Made by a program: the position numbers and the translations under genes. A stretch of 64,000 nucleotides of DNA from Anaerocolumna sp. AGMB13025. Its GTDB lineage: Bacteria > Bacillota > Clostridia > Lachnospirales > Lachnospiraceae. The notes below the pieces were generated by a model that was not told the origin of the DNA, searched no databases, and saw only the letters and a program-made list of their open reading frames with translations. Below, piece by piece: positions 1-11,369 of this stretch (positions are counted from its first letter, which is position 1; each line of letters begins with the position of its first letter). The stretch spans positions 3,022,501 through 3,086,500 of the forward strand of contig NZ_CP121445.1 in the NCBI RefSeq assembly GCF_029689925.1. The letters are read 5' to 3'.

Positions 1-2860
<2,860 letters not shown>

Positions 2861-2947
2861 TATGGTAATTGTTCGTTATTTTGGATGTATTCATTGTGGT
2901 AGTAGTCAAAAGTTTAAAAATCATTAATAAATAAGTAGTAATATGGA

Positions 2948-2985
2948 CCTAGAAATTCTGAAATATAGAGTTTTTGGGTTTTTTT
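2948..2985 (+). terminator. rRNA operon terminator
   Basis: A 12-bp stem with some G-U pairs (2948-2959 with 2967-2978, loop of 7) is followed by a run of seven T. It lies about 88 bp after the 23S end, and the stretch between contains no 5S or tRNA gene. Confidence 0.7.
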
Positions 2986-3009
2986 GTTGCCGAATTTTAT
3001 CAAATAAGT

Positions 3010-3038
3010 TTGAATTTTATGGAATTTTATAATATAAT
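3010..3038 (+). promoter_or_regulatory. Promoter of cheV
   Basis: TTGAAT, a 17-bp spacer and TATAAT, ending 57 bp upstream of the cheV start codon: a sigma-A-type promoter by consensus. Confidence 0.6.
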
Positions 3039-3095
3039 AAGAGATATAAAGAGTGAATTAACCGAAAGAATCTTTGCATAACGGAGGATACAGCC

Positions 3096-3986
3096 ATGAA
3101 TACCGGAGTTTTATTGGAAAGTGGAACAAATGAATTAGAGATATTAGAATTTAGAGTTGGAAACAACTTTTATGGGATTAATGTAGCAAAGATCAGAGAG
3201 ATATTACCATATCAGGCACCAACACCTGTACCGAATGCGCATCCATGCATTGAGGGAATATTTATGCCCAGAGATACTATTATTACTGTAATTAATCTTG
3301 CGAAATGCCTTAATATACCGGATTTAAAAGATCAGACAACGGATATGAATGTTATTACAAATTTTAATAAACTAAATGTGGCTTTTCATGTACATGGCGT
3401 TGTTGGTATACACCGCATCTCCTGGGAAGATATTAATAAACCCGATGAAACTATTAATTCCATTGCTACCGGCATCATAAAATTTGAAGAAAAACTTATC
3501 ATTGTACTTGATTTTGAGAAGATAATATCCGATATTAGTCCTGAGACTGGTTTAAAGGTATCTGATATTAATCATTTAGGAGTAAGAAACCGGAATGAGG
3601 CACCGATTTTGATCGCTGAAGATTCTCCATTGTTAAGTAAATTAATAGAGGAATGTTTAAGCAAGGCTGGATATACAAACGTAATATTAACTGGTAATGG
3701 ATTGGAAGCCTGGAATAAGCTACAGGAATTTAAAAACAATAATAGAATAGAAACCAGCGTAAAATGTATTATTACAGATATTGAAATGCCTCAGATGGAT
3801 GGTCATCACTTCACTAAATTGGTTAAAACAGATCAGGATATGAAATATATTCCAATCATTATATTTTCATCATTAATTAATGATGAAATGAAAAGAAAAG
3901 GTGATTCAGTAGGTGCTGACGCCCAGATAACAAAACCTGAAATTGGATCTTTGGTAGAAATATTAGATAAATTTATATTACAATAG
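3096..3986 (+). CDS. cheV: Chemotaxis protein CheV (CheW-receiver fusion)
   Basis: A 296-residue coupling protein that links chemoreceptors to the CheA kinase and is itself a phosphorylation target. Residues 14-150 form a CheW-like domain. Residues 168-296 form a response-regulator receiver domain with the acidic pair E175-D176, the phospho-acceptor D228 in the ITDIEMP motif, S258/S259 and K280. There is no output domain after the receiver, which fits CheV. A strong ribosome binding site (GGAGG) lies 8 bases before the ATG. It stands apart from other chemotaxis genes here; the following gene may be co-transcribed, since no terminator separates them. Confidence 0.93.
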   Translation: MNTGVLLESGTNELEILEFRVGNNFYGINVAKIREILPYQAPTPVPNAHPCIEGIFMPRDTIITVINLAKCLNIPDLKDQTTDMNVITNFNKLNVAFHVHGVVGIHRISWEDINKPDETINSIATGIIKFEEKLIIVLDFEKIISDISPETGLKVSDINHLGVRNRNEAPILIAEDSPLLSKLIEECLSKAGYTNVILTGNGLEAWNKLQEFKNNNRIETSVKCIITDIEMPQMDGHHFTKLVKTDQDMKYIPIIIFSSLINDEMKRKGDSVGADAQITKPEIGSLVEILDKFILQ

Positions 3987-4055
3987 TTAGTTATTAAGTA
4001 GCTAACAAGTATTGTCTGGCATGAATTCTGACTTTGCCAAAACGAGTAGTGATAA

Positions 4056-5507
4056 ATGTTATCTGATACGATGCTAAAGAAGTATTATACGGCAACACAT
4101 CAAAATATTACGAAACAGGATGAAAAAAATTTGAGAGACGAATTCGACAAAGAAAATAATTTGAACAGCAGTACTGATGAGGATATATTATCTTTGCTGC
4201 AGGATTATTCAGAGGAAGAGGGTAATTCAAATGATGCTTCCGAGGAAGCATATTATAATCAAAATGATAACTCCGTAATGGAAGATACGGATGAAGACCT
4301 GTTGGCATTACTTGATATGATATCGGCACAGGATGAAGAAAATGCGAAAAAAAATAATAGTGAACCTCCAATTAAATTAACGAATGAATCCTTACCGGAG
4401 GAGTTTGAGGAAGAGTTGCCATTGGCTGAAGATATCTTATCAATTGATGATCTGCCTTCTGAAATATCAGCCGGACTTGAGGATGATATTTCAGAAGACA
4501 AGCCTAATGGTACAAATGATATGGGTGGTATTTTTTCTGATGCCTTAAGTGCAGTTGATACGCTGCGGGATAAAGATGAGCAGCTGATGAATAATGCAGA
4601 GCTATCTAAGTCTGCAGGAGCAGATAAGGATGAAAAGGAAGAAAAAAAGAAAGGGTTTTTCCAGAAACTTTTCAGTAAGAATAAGGATGATCAAGGGAAA
4701 AGCGTTAATCAATCTGATATTTCGCCTGCTACCGTGAAGAAAGCTGAGAAAAAGACAGAAAAACCAAAAGCTAAGGCAGAGAAGGTAAAGAAAGCAGCCA
4801 AATCAAAGAAAGCAAAAACAGCTAAACAGAGTAAGTCAACTGTCAGTGATGGTGATGAAACAGATAAAACACAAAACAATAAAGCAAATGCTAAAAAAGC
4901 AGTTAAGAAAAAGCCTGAGAAAAAGAAGGCAGTGAAAAAAAATAAAACTGAAAAAGCTGCTAAAGTAACCAATGCAATTGAGGACAGTGAAGATTATGTA
5001 AAGATTAATAAGCTGGCGATTATATTTGTTATGACTTTCTTTATTCTTATCGGCGGATTTGTTATTTTAGGAACAAATATGTATTCTTATTCATTAGATA
5101 TACAAAATGCAGATGTGAACTTTGCAAGACAGAGATATACAGAAGCTTACAAAGAAATCTACGGTCTGGATATCAAGAAAAAAGATGCTGATGTTTATGA
5201 CAAAATTATGACGGTTATGTTTGTAAATAAAGAACTAAACTCGTATAATAATTATATGGATATAAAGAAATACCCAGAGGCCTTGGATTCTTTATTAAAA
5301 GGATTAGAACGATACGATAAATACATAAAGCACGCCACTGATCTGGGAATCGAAAGTGATATGGATTATGTAAAGAAGCTGATTGTAAAAGAATTAAAGC
5401 AGGAGTTCAATATTTCAGAAGAAGAAGCTAATACTATAAATAATATTGATGATCAGACAAAGTATAGTCTTAATGTAATTAATACAGTATTAGAAAAAAA
5501 GAAATAA
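4056..5507 (+). CDS. Acidic/lysine-rich single-pass membrane protein, unknown function
   Basis: A 483-residue protein that I do not recognise. Residues 1-150 are strongly acidic and contain two near-identical short motifs, TDEDILSLLQD at about 40 and TDEDLLALLDM at about 78, with a weaker third (AEDILSIDDL) near 124. Residues 190-315 are very rich in Lys and Ala, like a disordered nucleic-acid or polyanion-binding tail. A single hydrophobic helix spans about 320-345, followed by a 140-residue helical C-terminal part that would lie on the other side of the membrane. No signal peptide is visible. The ribosome binding site before the chosen ATG is poor, so the start is uncertain. It follows cheV in the same direction and ends at a hairpin terminator. 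Confidence 0.75.
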   Translation: MLSDTMLKKYYTATHQNITKQDEKNLRDEFDKENNLNSSTDEDILSLLQDYSEEEGNSNDASEEAYYNQNDNSVMEDTDEDLLALLDMISAQDEENAKKNNSEPPIKLTNESLPEEFEEELPLAEDILSIDDLPSEISAGLEDDISEDKPNGTNDMGGIFSDALSAVDTLRDKDEQLMNNAELSKSAGADKDEKEEKKKGFFQKLFSKNKDDQGKSVNQSDISPATVKKAEKKTEKPKAKAEKVKKAAKSKKAKTAKQSKSTVSDGDETDKTQNNKANAKKAVKKKPEKKKAVKKNKTEKAAKVTNAIEDSEDYVKINKLAIIFVMTFFILIGGFVILGTNMYSYSLDIQNADVNFARQRYTEAYKEIYGLDIKKKDADVYDKIMTVMFVNKELNSYNNYMDIKKYPEALDSLLKGLERYDKYIKHATDLGIESDMDYVKKLIVKELKQEFNISEEEANTINNIDDQTKYSLNVINTVLEKKK

Positions 5508-5520
5508 TACATGCAAAGAG

Positions 5521-5568
5521 GCATAAAGGGTTATTGCATACTATACGCAACAACCCTTTATGCTTATT
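5521..5568 (+). terminator. Hairpin terminator after the cheV-linked gene
   Basis: A 17-bp stem (5521-5537 with 5547-5563) with one A-C mismatch and a 9-base loop is followed by a short T-rich stretch. Confidence 0.65.
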
Positions 5569-5615
5569 AACTATGATGCACTAAAGTGGTATATGATAGA
5601 AAGGTATGGTACTAT

Positions 5616-6218
5616 ATGATTGCTATAATTGACTATGATGCCGGAAATTTAAAGAGTGTGGAAAAGGCATTGCACTACTTGGGGGAAAAGGCGACAATTA
5701 CAAGAGACAAAGAAGAAATATTAGGTGCTGATAGAGTAATTTTACCAGGTGTCGGTTCTTTTGGTGATGCTATGGGTAAATTAAATAATTACGGATTAGT
5801 GGATACCATTAAGGAAGCTGCACAAAAGAAGCCTTTTTTAGGCATATGTTTAGGACTCCAGCTTTTATTTGAAAGCAGTGAAGAGTCAGAAGGGATTTTG
5901 GGGCTTGGTATTCTTAAAGGTCAGATTGTACGCATACCTGATTGTGCAGGGCTTAAAATACCTCATATAGGATGGAACTCACTGGATATAAAAGACGGAT
6001 CTAAGCTTTTTAAAGGAATAGATAATCAGTCATATGTCTATTTTGTGCATTCCTATTACTTAAAAGCAAGAAACCAGGAGGAGGTTGCAGCTACTACAAA
6101 TTATAGTACATTAATCCATGCCTCTGTTGAAAAAGGTAATATATTTGCTTGCCAATTCCATCCGGAGAAAAGCGGTGAGGTTGGTTTAACAATACTTAGA
6201 AACTTTGCCCAATTGTAG
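5616..6218 (+). CDS. hisH: Imidazole glycerol phosphate synthase, glutamine amidotransferase subunit
   Basis: HisH hydrolyses glutamine and passes ammonia to HisF in histidine biosynthesis. The class I glutaminase triad is visible: C78 in GICLGLQ, H182 and E184 in FHPEKSGE. I use the ATG that begins MIAIIDYDAGN, because a GAAAGG ribosome binding site lies 11-12 bases before it. An in-frame ATG 30 bases upstream would add 10 residues atypical of the family. At 200 residues it has the normal length. hisF follows after 9 bp, so the two are translated from one message. No other his genes are in the window. Confidence 0.95.
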   Translation: MIAIIDYDAGNLKSVEKALHYLGEKATITRDKEEILGADRVILPGVGSFGDAMGKLNNYGLVDTIKEAAQKKPFLGICLGLQLLFESSEESEGILGLGILKGQIVRIPDCAGLKIPHIGWNSLDIKDGSKLFKGIDNQSYVYFVHSYYLKARNQEEVAATTNYSTLIHASVEKGNIFACQFHPEKSGEVGLTILRNFAQL

Positions 6219-6227
6219 GAGGAAAAT

Positions 6228-6995
6228 ATGTTTACAAAAAGAATTATTCCTTGTCTGGATGTACACAACGGACGTGTAGTGAAAGGTATAAATTTTGTCA
6301 ATCTAAGAGATGCAGGAGATCCGGTTCAGGTTGGAAAAGCTTACGATAAGGCAGGAGCTGATGAATTGGTATTCCTGGATATAACAGCATCTTCTGATGC
6401 CAGATCAATAAAGCTGGATATGGTACGAAGGGTTGCTGAAACTGTTTTTATACCATTTACAGTTGGTGGGGGTATTAGGACTATTGAAGATTTTAAATTG
6501 ATTTTACGAGAAGGGGCGGATAAGGTGGCAGTAAACACTGCTGCAATACTTAACCCCACACTGATCTCTGAGGCAGCTGATAAGTTTGGAAGCCAATGCG
6601 TAGTGGTCGCCATTGATGCAAAGCGCAGAGAGGATGGATCAGGTTGGAATATCTATAAAAACGGCGGCAGAGTGGATATGGGAATCGATGCTCTCGAATG
6701 GGCTATGAAAGCAAACGAGTTAGGGGCAGGAGAAATACTGCTAACTAGTATGGACTGCGATGGTACAAAAGACGGTTATGACCTAGAATTGACCAGAATT
6801 ATTTCAGAGAATGTATCTATTCCCGTAATTGCTTCCGGTGGTGCCGGTAAAATGGAGCATTTTTATGATGCTCTGACAATCGGTAAGGCAGACGCCGTAT
6901 TAGCCGCATCCCTGTTCCATTATAAAGAAATGGAAATATATGATTTAAAGCAGTATCTTAGAGATAAAGGCATCAGTGTGCGTATTAATGTGTGA
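6228..6995 (+). CDS. hisF: Imidazole glycerol phosphate synthase, cyclase subunit
   Basis: HisF is the (beta/alpha)8-barrel partner of HisH. It uses the ammonia delivered by HisH to convert PRFAR to imidazole glycerol phosphate and AICAR. The catalytic aspartates are present as D11 ([10 protein letters not shown]) and D129 (VVVAIDAKR), and the phosphate-binding glycine loops (VGGGIR, ASGGAG) are intact. Its 255 residues match the family. An AGGAGG site sits just before the ATG. The hisHF pair is isolated from the rest of the pathway here; the intact active sites argue for ordinary histidine synthesis rather than a divergent paralogue. Confidence 0.95.
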   Translation: MFTKRIIPCLDVHNGRVVKGINFVNLRDAGDPVQVGKAYDKAGADELVFLDITASSDARSIKLDMVRRVAETVFIPFTVGGGIRTIEDFKLILREGADKVAVNTAAILNPTLISEAADKFGSQCVVVAIDAKRREDGSGWNIYKNGGRVDMGIDALEWAMKANELGAGEILLTSMDCDGTKDGYDLELTRIISENVSIPVIASGGAGKMEHFYDALTIGKADAVLAASLFHYKEMEIYDLKQYLRDKGISVRINV

Positions 6996-7051
6996 TGTTA
7001 AAAGTGAAAAATAGTTTTGAGATGTATTTTAGAATAGATTAAACGGAGTAT

Positions 7052-7098
7052 CATTAAAAGTATTTTATAAAAAGTATTATAAAAAGTATTATAAAAAG
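7052..7098 (+). repeat. Short AT-rich direct repeats before ung
   Basis: Three to four copies of a unit of about 12-14 bp, of the form AAAAGTATTATA, lie immediately upstream of the ung ribosome binding site. They look like replication-slippage repeats and no regulatory role is evident. Confidence 0.5.
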
Positions 7099-7119
7099 CA
7101 GTAATAAAGGAGTATTAAA

Positions 7120-7794
7120 ATGAGTGCAATAACAAATGACTGGCTGGATGTGATTGGTAATGAATTTCATGAAAAGTATTATACTGAATTATATAAGTTC
7201 ATTCGGAATGAATATAGTATCAATTTAATTTTTCCGAAATCAGATGATATTTTTAATGCATTTCATCTAACACCTTTAGAAAAGGTGAAGGTAGTTATCA
7301 TTGGTCAGGACCCTTATCATAATGATGGTCAGGCTCATGGATTGTGTTTTTCCGTTAAACCGGAAGTTGAAATACCGCCATCACTGGTTAATATATATAA
7401 AGAATTAAAGGATGATTTAGGCTGTAAAATACCAAATAACGGCTATCTTGTTAAATGGGCGGAACAGGGGGTATTAATGTTAAACACAGTGCTTACCGTC
7501 AGAGCCCACCAGGCGAATTCTCATCAGGGAAAAGGCTGGGAAAAGTTTACTGACGCTGTTATCAAAGCAGTGAATGAAGTGGATAGACCAATTGTATTTA
7601 TTTTATGGGGCAGACCGGCTCAGCTTAAAAAGAGTATGTTAAATAATCCAAAGCATTATATACTAGAAGCGCCTCATCCAAGCCCTTTATCAGCTTTCAG
7701 AGGATTTTTTGGCAGTAAGCCTTTTAGTAAAACCAACCAATTCCTTGAGGAGCAGGGAATTAATCCTATTGATTGGCAGATTGAAGATATATAA
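7120..7794 (+). CDS. ung: Uracil-DNA glycosylase, family 1
   Basis: Removes uracil from DNA at the start of base excision repair. The family 1 water-activating motif GQDPYH is at residues 62-67 (catalytic D64) and the second motif HPSPLS at 186-191 (H186). The length of 224 residues is typical. A TAAAGGAG ribosome binding site precedes the ATG. The gene stands alone, with AT-rich repeats on both sides. Confidence 0.96.
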   Translation: MSAITNDWLDVIGNEFHEKYYTELYKFIRNEYSINLIFPKSDDIFNAFHLTPLEKVKVVIIGQDPYHNDGQAHGLCFSVKPEVEIPPSLVNIYKELKDDLGCKIPNNGYLVKWAEQGVLMLNTVLTVRAHQANSHQGKGWEKFTDAVIKAVNEVDRPIVFILWGRPAQLKKSMLNNPKHYILEAPHPSPLSAFRGFFGSKPFSKTNQFLEEQGINPIDWQIEDI

Positions 7795-7799
7795 AAGTC

Positions 7800-7870
7800 A
7801 AAGTTGAAATAACAAAATATACATAAAGTTAAAATAGTAAAATATACAAAGTTAAAATAATAAAATATAC
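7800..7870 (+). repeat. AT-rich repeats between ung and the tyrS promoter
   Basis: A unit of about 24 bp (AAAGTTAAAATAGTAAAATATAC and variants) is repeated roughly three times, ending directly at the -35 box of the T-box promoter. Confidence 0.55.
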
Positions 7871-7872
7871 AC

Positions 7873-7901
7873 TTGACAGATCAGCGATTTAAAAATATAA
7901 T
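7873..7901 (+). promoter_or_regulatory. Consensus promoter of the tyrS T-box leader
   Basis: A perfect TTGACA and a perfect TATAAT with a 17-bp spacer. Transcription would begin near 7908, at the 5' end of the T-box leader. Confidence 0.85.
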
Positions 7902-7909
7902 GTTATTAA

Positions 7910-8241
7910 TTTAGCATTCATGAATAGCAAATTAGAATATGTAATAATATAGAGAATATAAAAGCTGTGATAAGAATAAGTAATAATCAGTAATCCAAAC
8001 AGAAAGCTACCGGGAGATGAGAGGTGCATGGCAGGCTGGTTATGAATACATCTTTGAGCTTCACACCGAACCTTAATAGTAGGCTGTGACGGATTCCTGC
8101 ACACGTTATCGTGCTAGAGTATAACCCATTTTTGGATGGAGTACTCGAAGAGATAGGTAATGTGAGTTGCCTATAAATTAAAGGTGGTAACACGGGAGCT
8201 GGCTCTCGTCCTTTTGGTAGCAGAAGGACGGGAGTTTTTTT
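7910..8241 (+). promoter_or_regulatory. T-box riboswitch, tyrosine-responsive
   Basis: A tRNA-sensing leader that lets transcription continue when uncharged tRNA-Tyr accumulates. The T-box core AAGGTGGTAACACGGG lies at 8181-8195. The terminator is an 11-bp stem (8203-8213 with 8224-8234) followed by seven T. The probable specifier is UAC (Tyr) at 8047-8049 in a GAAUACAUC context, which fits the downstream tyrS. Stem I details and the specifier are my reading of the sequence, not a covariance-model match. Confidence 0.85.
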
Positions 8242-8383
8242 AATTTAAAGGAAAGCTCTCCGAACTTACCCATAAATTAATAAGCCTTCCAGGCAGGATG
8301 CACATGACGCAACTTAAGGAAGATTGTCACTGCCGTGACAGCGCGTCAGCGCTAGAGTCTGGCAAGCAAAGATTTTTTCTTAT

Positions 8384-8629
8384 TTTCATGCGTATATGTT
8401 TTGAATTTACAGGTTTTTATGTAATTTCATACAAATATGTTTTGAATTTACAGGTTTTTACGTAATTTCATACAAATATGTTTTGAATTTACAGGTTTTT
8501 ACGTAATTTCATGCGTATATGTTTTGAATTTACAGGTTTTTGCGTAATTTCATGCGTATATGTTTTGAATTTACAGGTTTTTGCGTAATTTCATGCGTAT
8601 ATATTTCGAATTTAAAGGTCTTTGCTTAA
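8384..8629 (+). repeat. 41-bp tandem repeat, six copies, in the tyrS leader
   Basis: Six consecutive 41-bp units, starting at 8384, 8425, 8466, 8507, 8548 and 8589, and a decayed seventh. Units 2 and 3 share one variant (CATACAAATATG) and units 1, 4 and 5 another (CATGCGTATATG); unit 6 is divergent. Each unit can form a 9-bp stem with a single mismatch (TGAATTTAC with GTAATTTCA) across the unit boundary. The array lies between the T-box terminator and tyrS, so every read-through transcript carries it. No spacers separate the units, so it is not a CRISPR array. Confidence 0.9.
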
Positions 8630-8731
8630 TTTTATGAGGATGTGTTTAATTTTTAACTACAAGTTAAGAACTAGTTCAAAATTAATAAAAAAATACTACA
8701 AAATATATTATAAATTCAAGGAGATAAAAAA

Positions 8732-9946
8732 ATGAAGGTATCGGTTGAGGAACAAATTAAAATCATAACAAAAGGTGTTGATCAGATTGTAGGCATAGAA
8801 GAACTGAGGAAAAAGCTTAAGATATCCATAGAACAGAACAAACCGCTGATTATTAAATTGGGTCTTGATCCCAGTGCGCCTGATATTCATTTGGGTCATA
8901 CGGTAGTATTACGAAAAATAAAGCAGATGCAGGACTTAGGACATAAAGCCGTCATTGTTATAGGAGATTTCACCGGCAGAATTGGTGATCCTACAGGAAA
9001 AACGAAAGGAAGAATTCCCCTTACCGAAGAGCAGGTTAAAGAAAATGCTACAACCTACACCAATCAAATATTTAAAATACTGGATTCAGAGAAAACAGAA
9101 GTCCGTTTTAATAGTGAGTGGCTTGGCAGTTTAAAATTTGATGATGTAATAAAATTAGCTGCAACTACCACGGTAGCCAGAATGTTAGAACGAGATGATT
9201 TTCAGAACAGATACAAAAATAATGTGCCCATAGGTATCCATGAATTTTTCTATCCCTTAATGCAGGCATATGATTCTGTAGCGTTACAGGCAGATATTGA
9301 GCTTGGAGGAACCGATCAGACCTTTAACATTTTAATGGGCAGAAATTTGCAAAAAGCTATGGGTCTGGAGCAGCAAGCAGCCCTTTTTATGCCCATACTG
9401 GAGGGGCTTGATGGAAAAGAAAAGATGAGCAAAAGTCTAGGAAATTATATCGGCATCCATGAAGCACCACAAGATATGTTTAAAAAAGTTATGGAAATAC
9501 CGGATGATCTGATCATAAAATACTATGAATTAGTAACCGATGAACATCCTGATAAAATAAACAAAATAAAAGAAGAAATGATTCACGGAAAAAATCCAAG
9601 AGATATTAAATATGACCTGGCAAAAATAATAACTTCCCTTTACCATACTACTTCTGAAACAGAAGAAGCAATAAACTATTATGACACTGCCTTCGGTAAA
9701 AAATCCATACCGGAATCCATACCTGAAGTTGTAATCGAGTTGGAAAAAGATAAACTAATAGATATTATACCATTACTGATAAAAGAAAAATATGTACCAA
9801 GCAGCAGCGAATTCCGCCGCCTCATTCTCCAAGGTGGTGTTCAGATAAATGAAGAAACATTAGTAATGGATGACCTGGATCTGGTACTTGCCTGTGGAGA
9901 TATTATAATGATTGGGAAGAAAAAATTTTTGAAAATCATTAAGTAA
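8732..9946 (+). CDS. tyrS: Tyrosine-tRNA ligase
   Basis: Charges tRNA-Tyr with tyrosine. It is a class I synthetase with the HIGH-type motif HLGH at residues 53-56, the KMSKS motif at 231-235 and a C-terminal S4 RNA-binding domain at about 340-404. The early [13 protein letters not shown] context and 404-residue length fit the TyrZ-like bacterial subgroup. A CAAGGAGAT ribosome binding site precedes the ATG. The gene is controlled by the upstream T-box, but with an unusual 490 bp between the T-box terminator and the start codon. Confidence 0.95.
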   Translation: MKVSVEEQIKIITKGVDQIVGIEELRKKLKISIEQNKPLIIKLGLDPSAPDIHLGHTVVLRKIKQMQDLGHKAVIVIGDFTGRIGDPTGKTKGRIPLTEEQVKENATTYTNQIFKILDSEKTEVRFNSEWLGSLKFDDVIKLAATTTVARMLERDDFQNRYKNNVPIGIHEFFYPLMQAYDSVALQADIELGGTDQTFNILMGRNLQKAMGLEQQAALFMPILEGLDGKEKMSKSLGNYIGIHEAPQDMFKKVMEIPDDLIIKYYELVTDEHPDKINKIKEEMIHGKNPRDIKYDLAKIITSLYHTTSETEEAINYYDTAFGKKSIPESIPEVVIELEKDKLIDIIPLLIKEKYVPSSSEFRRLILQGGVQINEETLVMDDLDLVLACGDIIMIGKKKFLKIIK

Positions 9947-10238
9947 TACAATTTATGGCTCTTGTTATAGAGACAGATAGGAGTTAATATTTTTATACAG
10001 AAGCTTGAAATATCTCCTATAATGGAATGGGTTTATCGATTTATTATAATGAGATGAAATATGTTTTCAAAGAAATTAAAAGCCATTTTTTAATGATTTA
10101 AATCCAATCTGGCTTAAGAAATAACTAATAAATTTAAGTATACTTACTGTGTAACATAGAGTTACATTGTTATGCGATTTAATCAGTATTTTATATGTTT
10201 AGGTATACAAAAATAAAAAAATATCAGGAGGAAGACAG

Positions 10239-10733
10239 GTGCAGGATAAATTCTTATGTATACTAGCACAGTATGATATGGAAACGGAACAAAGATTAAA
10301 AGAATTACAGCAGATATTATCGATAAACGGTTTTAATGGAACCCAAACCCAAAATCTGCCTTATCATATAACCCTGGGAACGTTCAAGGTATCAGAAAAA
10401 GAAAATTTAAAAGTAAAAATATTCAAAGCAGCAGAACAATTTAAAAGCTTTAAAGTCTCACTAAGTAGTATTGGTCTGTTCGGGTTAGATGTCCTGTTCC
10501 TCGCACCATCTGTTAACCATGAACTTTTAAATTTACAGCAATTCTTTAGTAATGAAGATAATGACGGCACATGGACGGCTCATACAACCCTGCTTATTGA
10601 CAAACACGACACCATACTAAAAGCACTCCCTTATATTGCCAAAGATTATAAAAACATAGAAGCTAAAATAGAATCTATCAGCTTATACGAATTCTGGCCC
10701 ACACAATTTATAACAAAAGAAAAATTAGTATAA
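10239..10733 (+). CDS. 2H phosphoesterase (2'-5' RNA ligase-like)
   Basis: A 164-residue protein of the 2H phosphoesterase/LigT superfamily, whose members act on 2'-5' bonds or cyclic phosphates in RNA and nucleotides. The two defining motifs are HITLG (H43, T45) and HTTLL (H115, T117), spaced as expected for the paired active site. I take GTG as the start, because AGGAGG lies 5-10 bases before it and no ATG is better placed. The substrate cannot be deduced. It is a single gene followed by the palindromic element. Confidence 0.85.
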   Translation: MQDKFLCILAQYDMETEQRLKELQQILSINGFNGTQTQNLPYHITLGTFKVSEKENLKVKIFKAAEQFKSFKVSLSSIGLFGLDVLFLAPSVNHELLNLQQFFSNEDNDGTWTAHTTLLIDKHDTILKALPYIAKDYKNIEAKIESISLYEFWPTQFITKEKLV

Positions 10734-10745
10734 AACTATGAAACT

Positions 10746-11015
10746 GGACAGTGCTCAAAACCTGCGGTGGTGATTTAATTTCAAAACCTCTAAGGACACC
10801 GGGCAGTATGTGTATCTATGTAATAAGTTTTCATCTGCGGAGACAAAAAAGTGGAACTGTACGATTAGGGAAGACAATTCATTGTCTTAACAAAGCGTAC
10901 AGTTCCACTTTTTTGTACGAAGCACTGAAAAACTTATTACATAGATACACGTACTGCCCGGTGTCTCACAGCCTAAAAGAATTAAATTACCTTAAAGCAC
11001 CTAACAGCACTGTCC
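10746..11015 (+). mobile_element. 270-bp near-palindromic element (MITE-like)
   Basis: The stretch folds back on itself around position 10880. The outer ends are GGACAGTGCT and AGCACTGTCC. The inner 171 bp (10795-10965) match their reverse complement at about 85 percent by eye, including a 20-base arm with one difference (ACAAAAAAGTGGAACTGTAC) and a 7-bp core around TTCA. It has no credible ORF. The structure fits a non-autonomous inverted-repeat element or a very large RNA hairpin. I see no clear target-site duplication, so mobility is inference. Confidence 0.65.
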
Positions 11016-11029
11016 TGCACAGGATAAAA

Positions 11030-11334
11030 CCAGAACCAGAGTCAAAGCCAGAACCAGAGTCAAAGCCAGAACCAGAGTCAAAGCCAGAACCAGAGTCAAA
11101 GCCAGAACCAGAGTCAAAGCCAGAACCAGAGTCAAAGCCAGAACCAGAGTCAAAGCCAGAACCAGAGTCAAAGCCAGAACCAGAGTCAAAGCCAGAACCA
11201 GAGTCAAAGCCAGAACCAGAGTCAAAGCCAGAACCAGAGTCAAAGCCAGAACCAGAGTCAAAGCCAGAACCAGAGTCAAAACCAGAACCAGAGTCAAACC
11301 AGAACCAGAGTCGAAACCGGAACCAGAATTGAAA
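11030..11334 (+). repeat. 18-bp minisatellite, about 17 units
   Basis: Units of CCAGAACCAGAGTCAAAG repeat head to tail, nearly identical until the last three. Read on the plus strand they encode Lys-Pro-Glu-Pro-Glu-Ser. The fifteenth unit has lost one base, which shifts that frame. The last two units carry substitutions. No ribosome binding site or credible start serves the reading frame, because upstream lies only the palindromic element. It is either a non-coding slippage array or the remains of a proline-glutamate-rich linker. Confidence 0.9.
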
Positions 11335-11369
11335 TCTCAACCAGATTCAAATAACTATAAAAGTTACAC

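Noticed and set aside
8384..8629. Possible CRISPR array
   Set aside because: Units of 41 bp are directly adjacent with no unique spacers, and no cas genes are in the window.
10150..10166. TGTAAC-5-GTTACA inverted repeat upstream of the 2H phosphoesterase gene
   Set aside because: It resembles a MerR-type operator, but there is no good promoter around it and no MerR gene nearby.
10751..11332. 193-codon ORF ending in (KPEPES)n
   Set aside because: It has no ribosome binding site, its first half is the palindromic element and its second half is a tandem repeat, so the open frame is a by-product.
10987..11340. Minus-strand ORFs of DSGSGF or TLVLAL repeats
   Set aside because: Translations of the same 18-bp minisatellite; no start signals.
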